NCBI GenBank assembly: GCA_026002025.1
Contig: BOAU01000109.1
Span: forward strand, 1 to 5,412
Length of the DNA stretch: 5,412 bases
Origin: Spirochaetia bacterium
Lineage (GTDB): Bacteria; Spirochaetota; Spirochaetia; Treponematales; Breznakiellaceae
Reading direction: 5' to 3'
In this document: positions 1 to 5,297 of the stretch, piece by piece
Layout: each line of letters opens with the position of its first letter
Position numbering within the stretch: position 1 is the first letter of the stretch
The notes under the pieces: generated by a model
Seen by the model: the letters and a program-made list of their open reading frames with translations, nothing else
Databases searched by the model: none
What the model was told of the DNA's origin: nothing
Program-made: the position numbers and the translations under genes

Positions 1-63
1 CACTATTTTCCACTGCTGCCGGTCGTCTTCTAATTCCTCAAGAAATGATAATACCTCTTCCAC
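1..63 (-). CDS. Possible 5' end of an unidentified gene running off the left edge
   Basis: On the minus strand a GTG codon at 63-61 is preceded by a GGGAGG Shine-Dalgarno (plus-strand cctccc, 74-79; 10 nt spacing). It opens a frame that stays open to the window edge, reading MEEVLSFLEELEDDRQQW and then KIV. The fragment is acidic and looks helical, as real coding sequence often does, but only 21 codons are visible. The same frame is open back to a stop at 112-114, with TTG at 81-79 as an alternative start. I do not recognise the family. It would diverge from the Rpn remnant. It could also be a chance open frame. Confidence 0.35.
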   Translation of the reverse strand, partial: MEEVLSFLEELEDDRQQWKIV

Positions 64-145
64 ACCTTCAACCCCTCCCAAGGTCTTATGAAAAAGTATA
101 TCACTTTTCTTTCATGCGTTTGTCGTGGTAATACTCCCGCAACAC

Positions 146-174
146 TTGCCTTTATTCAGATTATGTAATATACT
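146..174 (+). promoter_or_regulatory. Sigma-70-like promoter ahead of the Rpn fragment
   Basis: TTGCCT (146-151) and TATACT (169-174) are separated by exactly 17 bases, matching the TTGACA / TATAAT consensus at 4 of 6 and 5 of 6 positions. The predicted transcription start is near 180-182, giving a very short leader to the GTG at 194. The surrounding DNA is AT-rich, so a chance match is possible. If real, it means the truncated Rpn locus may still be transcribed. Confidence 0.4.
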
Positions 175-193
175 TATTTATAAGAGGTAGTGT

Positions 194-601
194 GTGGGTA
201 GGGTCACATTTGAAGAAACGGATGACAACGACTTTGAGCCTGTGCGGCTTGAATTTCATGTCGGGAAACTTTTTACGGGACAGGATATTCGCGGCAAGGG
301 GAAAACATTCAACGATTTGAAACTGACATACCAAATATCGATATTGGTAAAAAAGGTTCTTTTCAACGATGATGATATAGTTCACAGTTTTGAATACTAT
401 GATCCCGAACGGCGAATATCACTTGACGGGCGGAGCCGAATAATCACTGTAGAATTGAAAAAACTGGACAAAATTATCGAGAAACCTGTTGCGCAGATGA
501 CGGCGCAGGAATGTTGGGCGGTATTTTTTCGGTATATTAAGGATCCCACAAAAAGGCAAAAGATCAACCAAATTTTAGAAGCACAGGAGGACGCGGCATG
601 A
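194..601 (+). CDS. Rpn-family PD-(D/E)XK nuclease/putative transposase, N-terminally truncated fragment
   Basis: This 135-aa frame matches, from memory, the middle of Rpn-family proteins (recombination-promoting nuclease / PD-(D/E)XK 'putative transposase'). Landmarks in order are FEPVRLEF (14-21), KLFTGQDIRGKGKTFNDLK (25-43), TYQISILVKK (45-54), HSFEYYDP (64-71), SRIITVELKKLDK (81-93), EKPVAQMT (96-103) and WAVFFRYIKDPTKRQKIN (108-125). Full-length members begin with a catalytic core containing the Asp and Glu/Gln-x-Lys/Gln residues, which should lie just before the first visible block. Here that part is absent and TAG at 188-190 closes the frame upstream, so nuclease activity is not expected. 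GTG at 194 is the first possible start, with an AGAGG-type Shine-Dalgarno at 183-187. The frame ends in ATGA shared with the next ORF; in the family the two segments are normally one polypeptide. This is probably the 5' part of a pseudogene. Confidence 0.75.
   Translation: MGRVTFEETDDNDFEPVRLEFHVGKLFTGQDIRGKGKTFNDLKLTYQISILVKKVLFNDDDIVHSFEYYDPERRISLDGRSRIITVELKKLDKIIEKPVAQMTAQECWAVFFRYIKDPTKRQKINQILEAQEDAA
571..589 (+). repeat. 19-bp direct repeat, left copy
   Basis: The sequence aattttagaagcacaggag is identical to 868-886, at a distance of 297 bp. It encodes ILEAQE in the upstream Rpn fragment and carries most of the Shine-Dalgarno of the downstream ORF. Confidence 0.9.
585..590 (+). promoter_or_regulatory. 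Consensus Shine-Dalgarno inside the Rpn coding region
   Basis: AGGAGG lies 7 nt before the ATG at 598. It sits within the codons of the upstream fragment, so it can start the downstream C-terminal ORF independently. It overlaps the left copy of the 19-bp direct repeat. This is stronger than the site serving the upstream fragment. Confidence 0.7.
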
Positions 602-858
602 ATGCCGATGCTATGGCAGGTCAGGTATTACGGACAATCAGCAAGGACAAGGCGGAACGCGCCCGTCTTATGAGCGAGTACAAATTCGAGACGGATCACC
701 AAAGTAAAATGGTGCAGGCAGAAAGGCGAGGCGAAATGCGGGGACGAACAGAAGGACGAACAGAAGGACGAACAGAAGCAACAAAAGAAATTTTAGCCTT
801 GTTGGATAGTGGCAGGTCGATTGAAGAAATTAAAAAACAATATAGCAATGGAAATTGA
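598..858 (+). CDS. Rpn-family C-terminal segment as a separate ORF (RpnS-like small protein)
   Basis: This 86-aa frame is the C-terminal part of an Rpn-family protein. It contains VLRTISKDKAERARLMSEYK (10-29), matching the family block usually written as IS-x-DE-x-ERAR-x-x-SE-x-K, then a charged stretch with GRTE repeats (49-60) likely to form a coiled coil, and a final EILALLDSGRSIEEIKKQY (64-82). It lies in the -1 frame relative to the upstream fragment and shares ATGA with it. A single missing base next to the junction would explain the split, since GCN-ATG reduced to GC-ATG restores one polypeptide. It nevertheless has its own strong AGGAGG and ATG. In E. coli, rpn genes encode a small protein (RpnS) from an internal start that binds and inhibits the full-length nuclease; this ORF occupies the comparable position. 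Whether it is made here, or is merely a pseudogene piece, is unknown. Confidence 0.65.
   Translation: MNADAMAGQVLRTISKDKAERARLMSEYKFETDHQSKMVQAERRGEMRGRTEGRTEGRTEATKEILALLDSGRSIEEIKKQYSNGN
742..777 (+). repeat. Three perfect tandem 12-bp repeats (GRTE codons)
   Basis: GGACGAACAGAA occurs three times head to tail and encodes Gly-Arg-Thr-Glu three times in frame. GRxE/G-rich repeats in this place are typical of Rpn-family C-terminal linkers. Because the unit is a multiple of three, copy number could vary by slippage without breaking the frame. Confidence 0.95.
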
Positions 859-867
859 AACCGTCTG

Positions 868-886
868 AATTTTAGAAGCACAGGAG
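868..886 (+). repeat. 19-bp direct repeat, right copy, with remnant Rpn codons
   Basis: This is a perfect copy of 571-589, lying just after the stop of the C-terminal Rpn ORF. In the same reading phase as the first fragment it reads ILEAQENIATP and stops at 902-904, closely resembling ILEAQEDAA of the upstream fragment. An in-frame TGA at 866-868 precedes it and no start codon follows its AGGAG. It therefore looks like a non-functional scrap of a second Rpn copy rather than a gene. Confidence 0.85.
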
Positions 887-900
887 AACATAGCTACCCC

Positions 901-937
901 TTAAAAAAAGGCTTGGAGTCTTTCGCCCCCAAGCCTT
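901..937 (-). terminator. Rho-independent terminator, distal of a tandem pair
   Basis: On the minus strand, AAGGCTTGG (937-929) pairs with CCAAGCCTT (916-908) as a perfect 9-bp stem around a 12-nt loop, followed by a run of T (plus-strand A, 903-909, partly within the stem). It backs up the proximal terminator at 951-983. In the plus direction the hairpin is followed only by a mixed pyrimidine run, so it would be a weak terminator for the Rpn remnant. Confidence 0.85.
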
Positions 938-950
938 CCTCCTCTCCGCA

Positions 951-983
951 ATAAAAAGCCGCCCCCGGTTTCCCGGAAGCGGC
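951..983 (-). terminator. Rho-independent terminator of the lipoprotein operon
   Basis: On the minus strand an 11-bp stem (GCCGCTTCCGG with CCGGGGGCGGC, two T-G wobbles; 983-973 and 968-958) closes a GAAA tetraloop and is followed by TTTTT (957-953). It begins 16 nt after the TAG stop of the 747-aa lipoprotein gene. The stable GNRA-type loop and uridine run make this a strong intrinsic terminator. Confidence 0.92.
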
Positions 984-999
984 CTGCTCTTAGGGAGCG

Positions 1000-3243
1000 C
1001 TATTTGACACAGAAAGCGGGGGCAACGCCACCCACATTACTCGCAACGGCGCCGACGGTAGTACCAGTGTTGCCGACAGCACAGAAATACTGTTCCTGCG
1101 TAGAATAGGGCGATGCCTCCCGATACGGTACGGCAGTATTGCTGCTGTTGTATTTTATGCGGCTCGTATTTCCACTAGCTCCTGTTTCGTAGTACTCAAG
1201 CCGCCCCTGATTGGCAGTCGTTTCGGTCGAATCCGAATTTGACTGGCTGCCGAACATCTCCCTTGCCGTGGGCAGGAAGAGCTTGTCCTCTATCGTATCC
1301 ACCACCATATTTGTTGATGATGATCCGCTCTCTCCCGCATTGAATCCGTTCCACACAATGCGTTTCGGCGCCCAGAGGACGCTCTCCGGCACGCCCGCGG
1401 CGGTAAGCCCCGCAAGGAAGTTGCCGCCCACCCCGCTAACCGGGGCAAGGTACTTCCGAATTTCGCTATCCTTGTAGCCGCCCACGTTGGTAGCGGTCTC
1501 GTTTATCCGGTGGGTTCCCGGCATGTTCTGGAACTGGAACACCAGGTGGGGGGCGGTTCCGTTGCCGTTTTTACCGCTGTAGGCGTTGATGCCCACCACG
1601 ATAAGCCTCAAGAGCCAGCCGTGGCCGGTTAATTCAGCATTGGTTGCGTTGATTGCGCCGTTTTCACTGTCCGTATCGCTATCGGCATCGGAGCCATCAG
1701 CCGCTTCTGTTCCGGTGTGAAACCGCACAACCGTCAAATCGGCCAGGTCGATGTAGTCGCCCAGGGCTATGGCTCCCAGCTTACGCGCTGTGCCCGACCC
1801 TGAAGCCGACGGGCCTGCCGCAAGGTAGGCCTGGAGCTCGGTAAAGACTTCCGTTACTTTCGCCGCGTTGTTCGTTGTTACGTCAATGCCGAATTTGTCG
1901 GCGATGCTTTGGGCCGAGGGGTTGGCGAGGGCCTTATGCAGGGTTATGGGTTTCGTCCCGCTTGCGATACCGTCCTTGGTGATGGACACGTTGGCGGCTC
2001 CCAGTGTGGTAACGGTAAGGGCCAGGCTCCAGTGTGTGCTGTCGGTCTCGGTAAGGGTCCCCTTGGTCGCCGTACCGGGCGCTCCGCCTATGGTGATGTC
2101 GGTGTCCGCGAGTCCGCTAACGGGGCCGTCAAACACAAAGTCGATTTTGGTCGTTGTGGCGGTATACGCGGCGCCGTCCACCGTAGCGGTGTAGGTGGTG
2201 TCGGCGGTGGTTGCCGTTGCGTCAGTCCCTACGCTGGTGTTACCGATGGTATCCACGGTCTTTACGGTAAAGGTGTACGCCGTGGCATAGGCGAGGCTGC
2301 TAATGGTGGCGGTGGCGGTTCCCGCGAGTACGGTGATGGGCTGGGTTACGCTGCCCGCCGCCGGACTAAAGGTGATGAGCACTTTTGCGAAGTCGCTGTC
2401 CGTAGGGGCAGTCCAGGTAAGGACTACCTGTGTGTTTTCGGCGGTTGCCCCTAAGCCGGTTACCTCCGCCGGGGGGGTGATGTCGGGCAAGGTAAAATCG
2501 GCCGCCGTAAAATCAAACCCGGTTACCGTGGTGGTCAAATTCTGATAGATATGCACCACTTCCATTTTCCCTGCGGTTTTATAGCCATCCGACAGGGCAG
2601 CCGTAAGCACATAGTACCCGGCGTCTACCGGCGTCTCTGGCCCCGAAAGGGTGGTGGTAACGCCATCGTCAGTAAAAGAGGTAACATCAAAATCAGGAAG
2701 CGCTGCACCGCCCAGCTTTTCCCAGGTGAGGGAATCAAGCGTTGCCGTAACCGGATAGGTGACGGTGTAGGTGAGTGTTCCTGTTCCCCCGCTTGTCACC
2801 GGTTCCAGAGTGACGGTGACGGAGGTGGAGCCGCCCTCGCTAACCGTAAAGGCGGCGGCGGTGCTGCCCGATGCCACCAGATTAGTATGCCCTGCTTCAA
2901 GGTAGGCATCCACCCTAAGGTTCCAGTTGCCCGTTACCAGGGTGAACTCACCGGCTTCAGGGGTTTTTTCCTGCCCTGCTTCGCCGTCCTTGGTAAAGGT
3001 ATACACATAGTGAAGATCCACCTCGGCTGGCTGGGTGGGGAAGATAGTCCGCACCGAGGCAGCCGGGGCAAAACCCTCACCCGCGATGGATACCCGCACC
3101 TGCCCGGTTCCCGGAGCCGTTGAAATCCCCTCTTTGAGTGACGGGGAAAGGGGGTTACTACAAGCGGCAAACAGAACTGCCGCTCCAACAATCAAGCCGC
3201 AGAGGGCTTTCAAACCGGTGGTCCGGTTCATAAACTTTTTCAT
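1000..3243 (-). CDS. Secreted lipoprotein with Fn3/Ig-like domains and a DUF6273-like C-terminal domain
   Basis: This 747-aa protein starts with a lipoprotein signal (basic MKKFMNR, hydrophobic core, Phe-Ala-Ala-Cys with Cys28 as predicted lipidated residue; Phe at -3 fits the relaxed spirochaetal lipobox). An N-terminal beta-rich region (about 45-150) carries a VRTIFP motif. A second Ig-like segment (155-253) is followed by a clear fibronectin type III-like domain (about 255-345; PPAEVTGL, VVLTWTAP, YATAYTFTV), another beta repeat (350-436), a short helical segment (437-477) and a C-terminal domain (about 485-747) resembling DUF6273. Landmarks there are GDYIDLADL, HGWLLRLIVVGIN, KLFLPTAREMFG and the closing YFCAVG...GVAPAFCVK with two cysteines. 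It probably sits in the envelope facing outward or in the periplasm; binding or adhesion is inferred only. The start is supported by AGGAGG 5 nt upstream. It is second in an operon, coupled to the 655-aa lipoprotein gene and ended by tandem terminators. Confidence 0.9.
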   Translation of the reverse strand: MKKFMNRTTGLKALCGLIVGAAVLFAACSNPLSPSLKEGISTAPGTGQVRVSIAGEGFAPAASVRTIFPTQPAEVDLHYVYTFTKDGEAGQEKTPEAGEFTLVTGNWNLRVDAYLEAGHTNLVASGSTAAAFTVSEGGSTSVTVTLEPVTSGGTGTLTYTVTYPVTATLDSLTWEKLGGAALPDFDVTSFTDDGVTTTLSGPETPVDAGYYVLTAALSDGYKTAGKMEVVHIYQNLTTTVTGFDFTAADFTLPDITPPAEVTGLGATAENTQVVLTWTAPTDSDFAKVLITFSPAAGSVTQPITVLAGTATATISSLAYATAYTFTVKTVDTIGNTSVGTDATATTADTTYTATVDGAAYTATTTKIDFVFDGPVSGLADTDITIGGAPGTATKGTLTETDSTHWSLALTVTTLGAANVSITKDGIASGTKPITLHKALANPSAQSIADKFGIDVTTNNAAKVTEVFTELQAYLAAGPSASGSGTARKLGAIALGDYIDLADLTVVRFHTGTEAADGSDADSDTDSENGAINATNAELTGHGWLLRLIVVGINAYSGKNGNGTAPHLVFQFQNMPGTHRINETATNVGGYKDSEIRKYLAPVSGVGGNFLAGLTAAGVPESVLWAPKRIVWNGFNAGESGSSSTNMVVDTIEDKLFLPTAREMFGSQSNSDSTETTANQGRLEYYETGASGNTSRIKYNSSNTAVPYREASPYSTQEQYFCAVGNTGTTVGAVASNVGGVAPAFCVK

Positions 3244-3256
3244 GCATTCCTCCTAG
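3244..3256 (-). promoter_or_regulatory. Shine-Dalgarno overlapping the upstream stop codon
   Basis: On the minus strand the sequence reads TAGGAGG, 5 nt and then ATG. The TAG (3255-3253) is the stop of the 655-aa lipoprotein gene and lies within the AGGAGG (3254-3249) of the 747-aa gene. Ribosomes finishing the first gene would stop on the initiation site of the second, which predicts translational coupling. Confidence 0.85.
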
Positions 3257-5220
3257 ATTTCTACCGTGATGGTAATAGTTGTTGAATACCAGGCGCTGCC
3301 GTTTTTCTGCACTTGGAGCCCGATATTGTACTGCCCGTTATCTCTTCCGGTGCTGTCAAAAGTGAAAGTCGTTCCGGTTGCTTCCGGCGCGCCGTTAACA
3401 GACCACCGGTGGTTTGAATACTCAGATGTGCTCAGGCCGGTGATAAGCGCCGTTTGGGCCGCGGATCGGGAAAGGGTCACCGAATCGGTGGTGGAGGCAA
3501 AGATGGTGGCGTCGTCCGTCCAGAGGGTTACCGTCACCGTTCTTGTGCCGGTAGGTTCGGCCGTGCTAATCGCCGCACTGCGCTGCGCCGTACCGGCATC
3601 GTAGTTAGTATCCGCCTTGGTGCGGGCATAGACGTAGTAGGGAGTACCGGCACTGAGTCCGCTGTTAAAGGTCGTACCGCCCTGCCATGTTTCTATTGTT
3701 ATGCCGGTGGCTACGGTGCTAATGGCATATTCGACAGTTTGACTACCTGGGTTGCTGGGCACTGTAACGGCGTTCACCGTGATGCTGCTTGTGGTCGGGG
3801 TACCGCTTACGATAGGACCGCCGCTAACCGCCGCGCCTGTTGCTTTGTTTATCGTACCGGTTTTACCCGCAAAAGGCGCCGTGCCCAAGTTTATGCCGCT
3901 CAGCGTATAGTTCGCCGATGCCGCGACGGAAAGGGCGGGCGTTCCGCTAAAGGTAATCGCCACAGACGTACCGGCATTCGCACTTGCAAATGCATAGTTT
4001 ATGCCGGTAATAGTGCCGTCATCACTGCCCACCTTCGATGCGGCTTTAATCCCGATAGTAAGCCCGGTTGCCGTTGTAGTACCATCGTAGCTTTTTGCGT
4101 TTACGGAACCGGTTACCTCAAGATCGCTATTCGTAAGCGGTTTTTTCGCCACCGTTACCGTACCGACACCGGTCGATGTTTCACCGTCAATAAGCGCCCT
4201 GAAATAATACGTACCGGCCGGGGTCGCATTCGTTGTATTGACCGTGATATTCGTGGAGCTTCCGCTGACGTTTACCGGGGTGCTTACCGTAACGCCGCCT
4301 GGCGCGGTAGTCGTCGTTGTTCCGAGGGCGTTGCTAAACCATGATAAACTCGCCGGAACCGAGCCGGTAATGCCGCCGGTCGTAACCGCGAATGTTGAGC
4401 TGCCCGTTGTTCCGTAGGTGAGCGAGCCGCTTTGTACGCCGATAGCGGTCACGGTCTTCGGTATGCCGGTGTTATTGGTGACTGTTTCATCGGTGAATGC
4501 AGCTAAAAGGTTTCCCGCCGTGTCTTTAATTTGCTCCGAAGCATTAGCGCTTTGAACATATGACACGGTTACTGCTTCGCCATTGGCAGCCGCTGAAGCC
4601 AGCGTAAGCGTGATAGAATTTTCGCTTACTACCGCATTCGATACGGCAGGATTTCCGGATATGCCGTTCACGGTAAAGTCACCCGTATCCGGCGTACCGG
4701 TTGCTGTTTCGGAAAGCGTGATAACAAGGGTCGTGCCGTTAATCGCCGCAGATACGAATACCGGCGCGGTGATATCCGGGGTTCCCGTCACTACCGGGTT
4801 TACGCCGCTTATCGTCAGCACGGTTGAAAGATTACCCGCCGCATCTTCCACAACAATGTAAGCCGTGTAGGTAGAGCTTGGGGTAAGGCCGGTTACCGCA
4901 ATGGTATTTACCGCTGCAGTTGCCGCGGCCGTTCCCTTTGCTGCCGCAGTACCTTGTGCTTTTACTGTCGCCTCATCAGGCACGGCATCACTTGCCGCCA
5001 ATACCACATAATAGTAGGTCCCCGCTTCATCGGAGCTAAACTTGAGGGTGGCGGTGGTTCCCGCTGCGGTGGACAGATCGCTCACACTGCCTAAGCTTAA
5101 CACCGGGGCGGTGATGTCACCGTCCCCGGGCGGGCAAGCGGTGAACACCAAACACAACCCCAGCATACCAACCAGCGTGGCAGCTAAAGCTGTTTTCGAA
5201 AAAACTGATTTCCTGTTCAT
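3253..5220 (-). CDS. Secreted multi-domain lipoprotein (Fn3-like, SwmB-like and YDG-like repeats)
   Basis: This 655-aa protein begins with a lipoprotein signal: MNRKSVFSK, a hydrophobic stretch, and Phe-Thr-Ala-Cys with Cys29 as predicted lipidated residue. Domains in order are an Fn3-like module (about 36-140; ITAPVLSLG, GLTPSSTYTAYIVVEDAAGN), a SwmB-like repeat (about 149-250; NGTTLVITLSE, TGDFTVNG, ANGEAVTVSYVQ, IKDTAGN), an Ig-like segment (256-358), a YDG-like domain (about 365-458; NAKSYDGTTTATG, ANYTLSGINL), a further Fn3-like segment (465-556; TPYYVYARTKADTNY) and a C-terminal Ig/PKD-like module (560-655; YSNHRWSVNG, GQYNIGLQV). No catalytic motif is seen. Composition is very rich in Thr, Ser, Gly and Ala with almost no Cys after the lipobox, typical of an elongated cell-surface or periplasmic stalk. 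ATG is chosen because AAAGGAGA lies 7 nt upstream. It is the first of two genes, its stop lying in the next gene's Shine-Dalgarno. Exact ligand or partner is unknown. Confidence 0.9.
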   Translation of the reverse strand: MNRKSVFSKTALAATLVGMLGLCLVFTACPPGDGDITAPVLSLGSVSDLSTAAGTTATLKFSSDEAGTYYYVVLAASDAVPDEATVKAQGTAAAKGTAAATAAVNTIAVTGLTPSSTYTAYIVVEDAAGNLSTVLTISGVNPVVTGTPDITAPVFVSAAINGTTLVITLSETATGTPDTGDFTVNGISGNPAVSNAVVSENSITLTLASAAANGEAVTVSYVQSANASEQIKDTAGNLLAAFTDETVTNNTGIPKTVTAIGVQSGSLTYGTTGSSTFAVTTGGITGSVPASLSWFSNALGTTTTTAPGGVTVSTPVNVSGSSTNITVNTTNATPAGTYYFRALIDGETSTGVGTVTVAKKPLTNSDLEVTGSVNAKSYDGTTTATGLTIGIKAASKVGSDDGTITGINYAFASANAGTSVAITFSGTPALSVAASANYTLSGINLGTAPFAGKTGTINKATGAAVSGGPIVSGTPTTSSITVNAVTVPSNPGSQTVEYAISTVATGITIETWQGGTTFNSGLSAGTPYYVYARTKADTNYDAGTAQRSAAISTAEPTGTRTVTVTLWTDDATIFASTTDSVTLSRSAAQTALITGLSTSEYSNHRWSVNGAPEATGTTFTFDSTGRDNGQYNIGLQVQKNGSAWYSTTITITVEI

Positions 5221-5226
5221 AAGAAA

Positions 5227-5234
5227 TCTCCTTT
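5227..5234 (-). promoter_or_regulatory. Shine-Dalgarno of the 655-aa lipoprotein gene
   Basis: On the minus strand AAAGGAGA ends 6-7 nt before ATG (5220-5218). It fixes the start and places the signal peptide at the N-terminus. Confidence 0.85.
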
Positions 5235-5237
5235 ACG

Positions 5238-5267
5238 TTTTAAGCCCGTTACGGCTCCTGCTTAAAA
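5238..5267. repeat. Inverted repeat in the lipoprotein operon leader
   Basis: TTTTAAGC (5238-5245) and GCTTAAAA (5260-5267) form a perfect 8-bp inverted repeat with a 14-nt spacer. It lies just upstream of the Shine-Dalgarno of the 655-aa gene and overlaps the terminator-like hairpin at 5266-5286. It could be an operator or an RNA hairpin, and could equally be chance. Confidence 0.5.
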
Positions 5268-5286
5268 GCCCGCATACGCGGACCTT
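5262..5286 (-). terminator. Weak intrinsic terminator-like hairpin after the right-edge gene
   Basis: On the minus strand AAGGTCCGC, loop GTAT and GCGGGCTTT can form a 9-bp stem with two G-T wobbles, ending in a short T run (TTTT within GCTTTTAAG). It starts about 11 nt after the TAG of the upstream partial gene. The T run is short and partly used in the stem, so it may be leaky, allowing read-through into the lipoprotein genes. Confidence 0.45.
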
Positions 5287-5297
5287 AAATCCCTGTC

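Noticed and set aside
161..385. Minus-strand 74-aa ORF opposite the first Rpn fragment, and the minus-strand ORF at 696-881 with RPSV repeats
   Set aside because: Both lie opposite recognisable Rpn-family codons. The RPSV repeat is just the reverse complement of the GRTE tandem repeat.
541..601. Programmed -1 ribosomal frameshift joining the two Rpn frames
   Set aside because: The downstream frame is open back to 541, but the only A-rich run (A AAA AGG, 550-556) is not a canonical slippery heptamer, and a shift there would replace the conserved KINQILEA block. A one-base deletion at about 597 is simpler.
742..777. Small CRISPR-like array
   Set aside because: The units are 12 bp, directly adjacent, without spacers, and in-frame coding repeats.
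868..904. Insertion-sequence end or target-site duplication
   Set aside because: The 19-bp copies are coding sequence of the Rpn family, with no terminal inverted repeats or transposase between them, so gene-internal duplication or recombination is more likely.
1003..1130. DGR variable repeat with template within the window
   Set aside because: No near-copy of this segment is visible elsewhere in the window and no reverse transcriptase is present; kept only as a hypothesis for the flanking genome.
2934..3191. Minus-strand 85-aa ORF in another frame of the 747-aa gene
   Set aside because: It overlaps the signal peptide and first domain of the lipoprotein and has an Arg/Pro-rich out-of-frame composition.
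3454..4344. Plus-strand ORF of 296 codons opposite the 655-aa lipoprotein gene, and similar plus-strand ORFs at 1211-1477, 1653-1844, 1868-2194, 1909-2454, 2303-2545, 2551-3123, 3035-3256, 3266-3604, 4583-4861 and 5042-5341
   Set aside because: They are antisense shadows of GC-rich, Thr/Gly/Ala-rich genes. Their products are Arg/Gly/Cys-rich or low-complexity without recognisable domains, while the minus-strand proteins have signal peptides, Shine-Dalgarno sites and domains.
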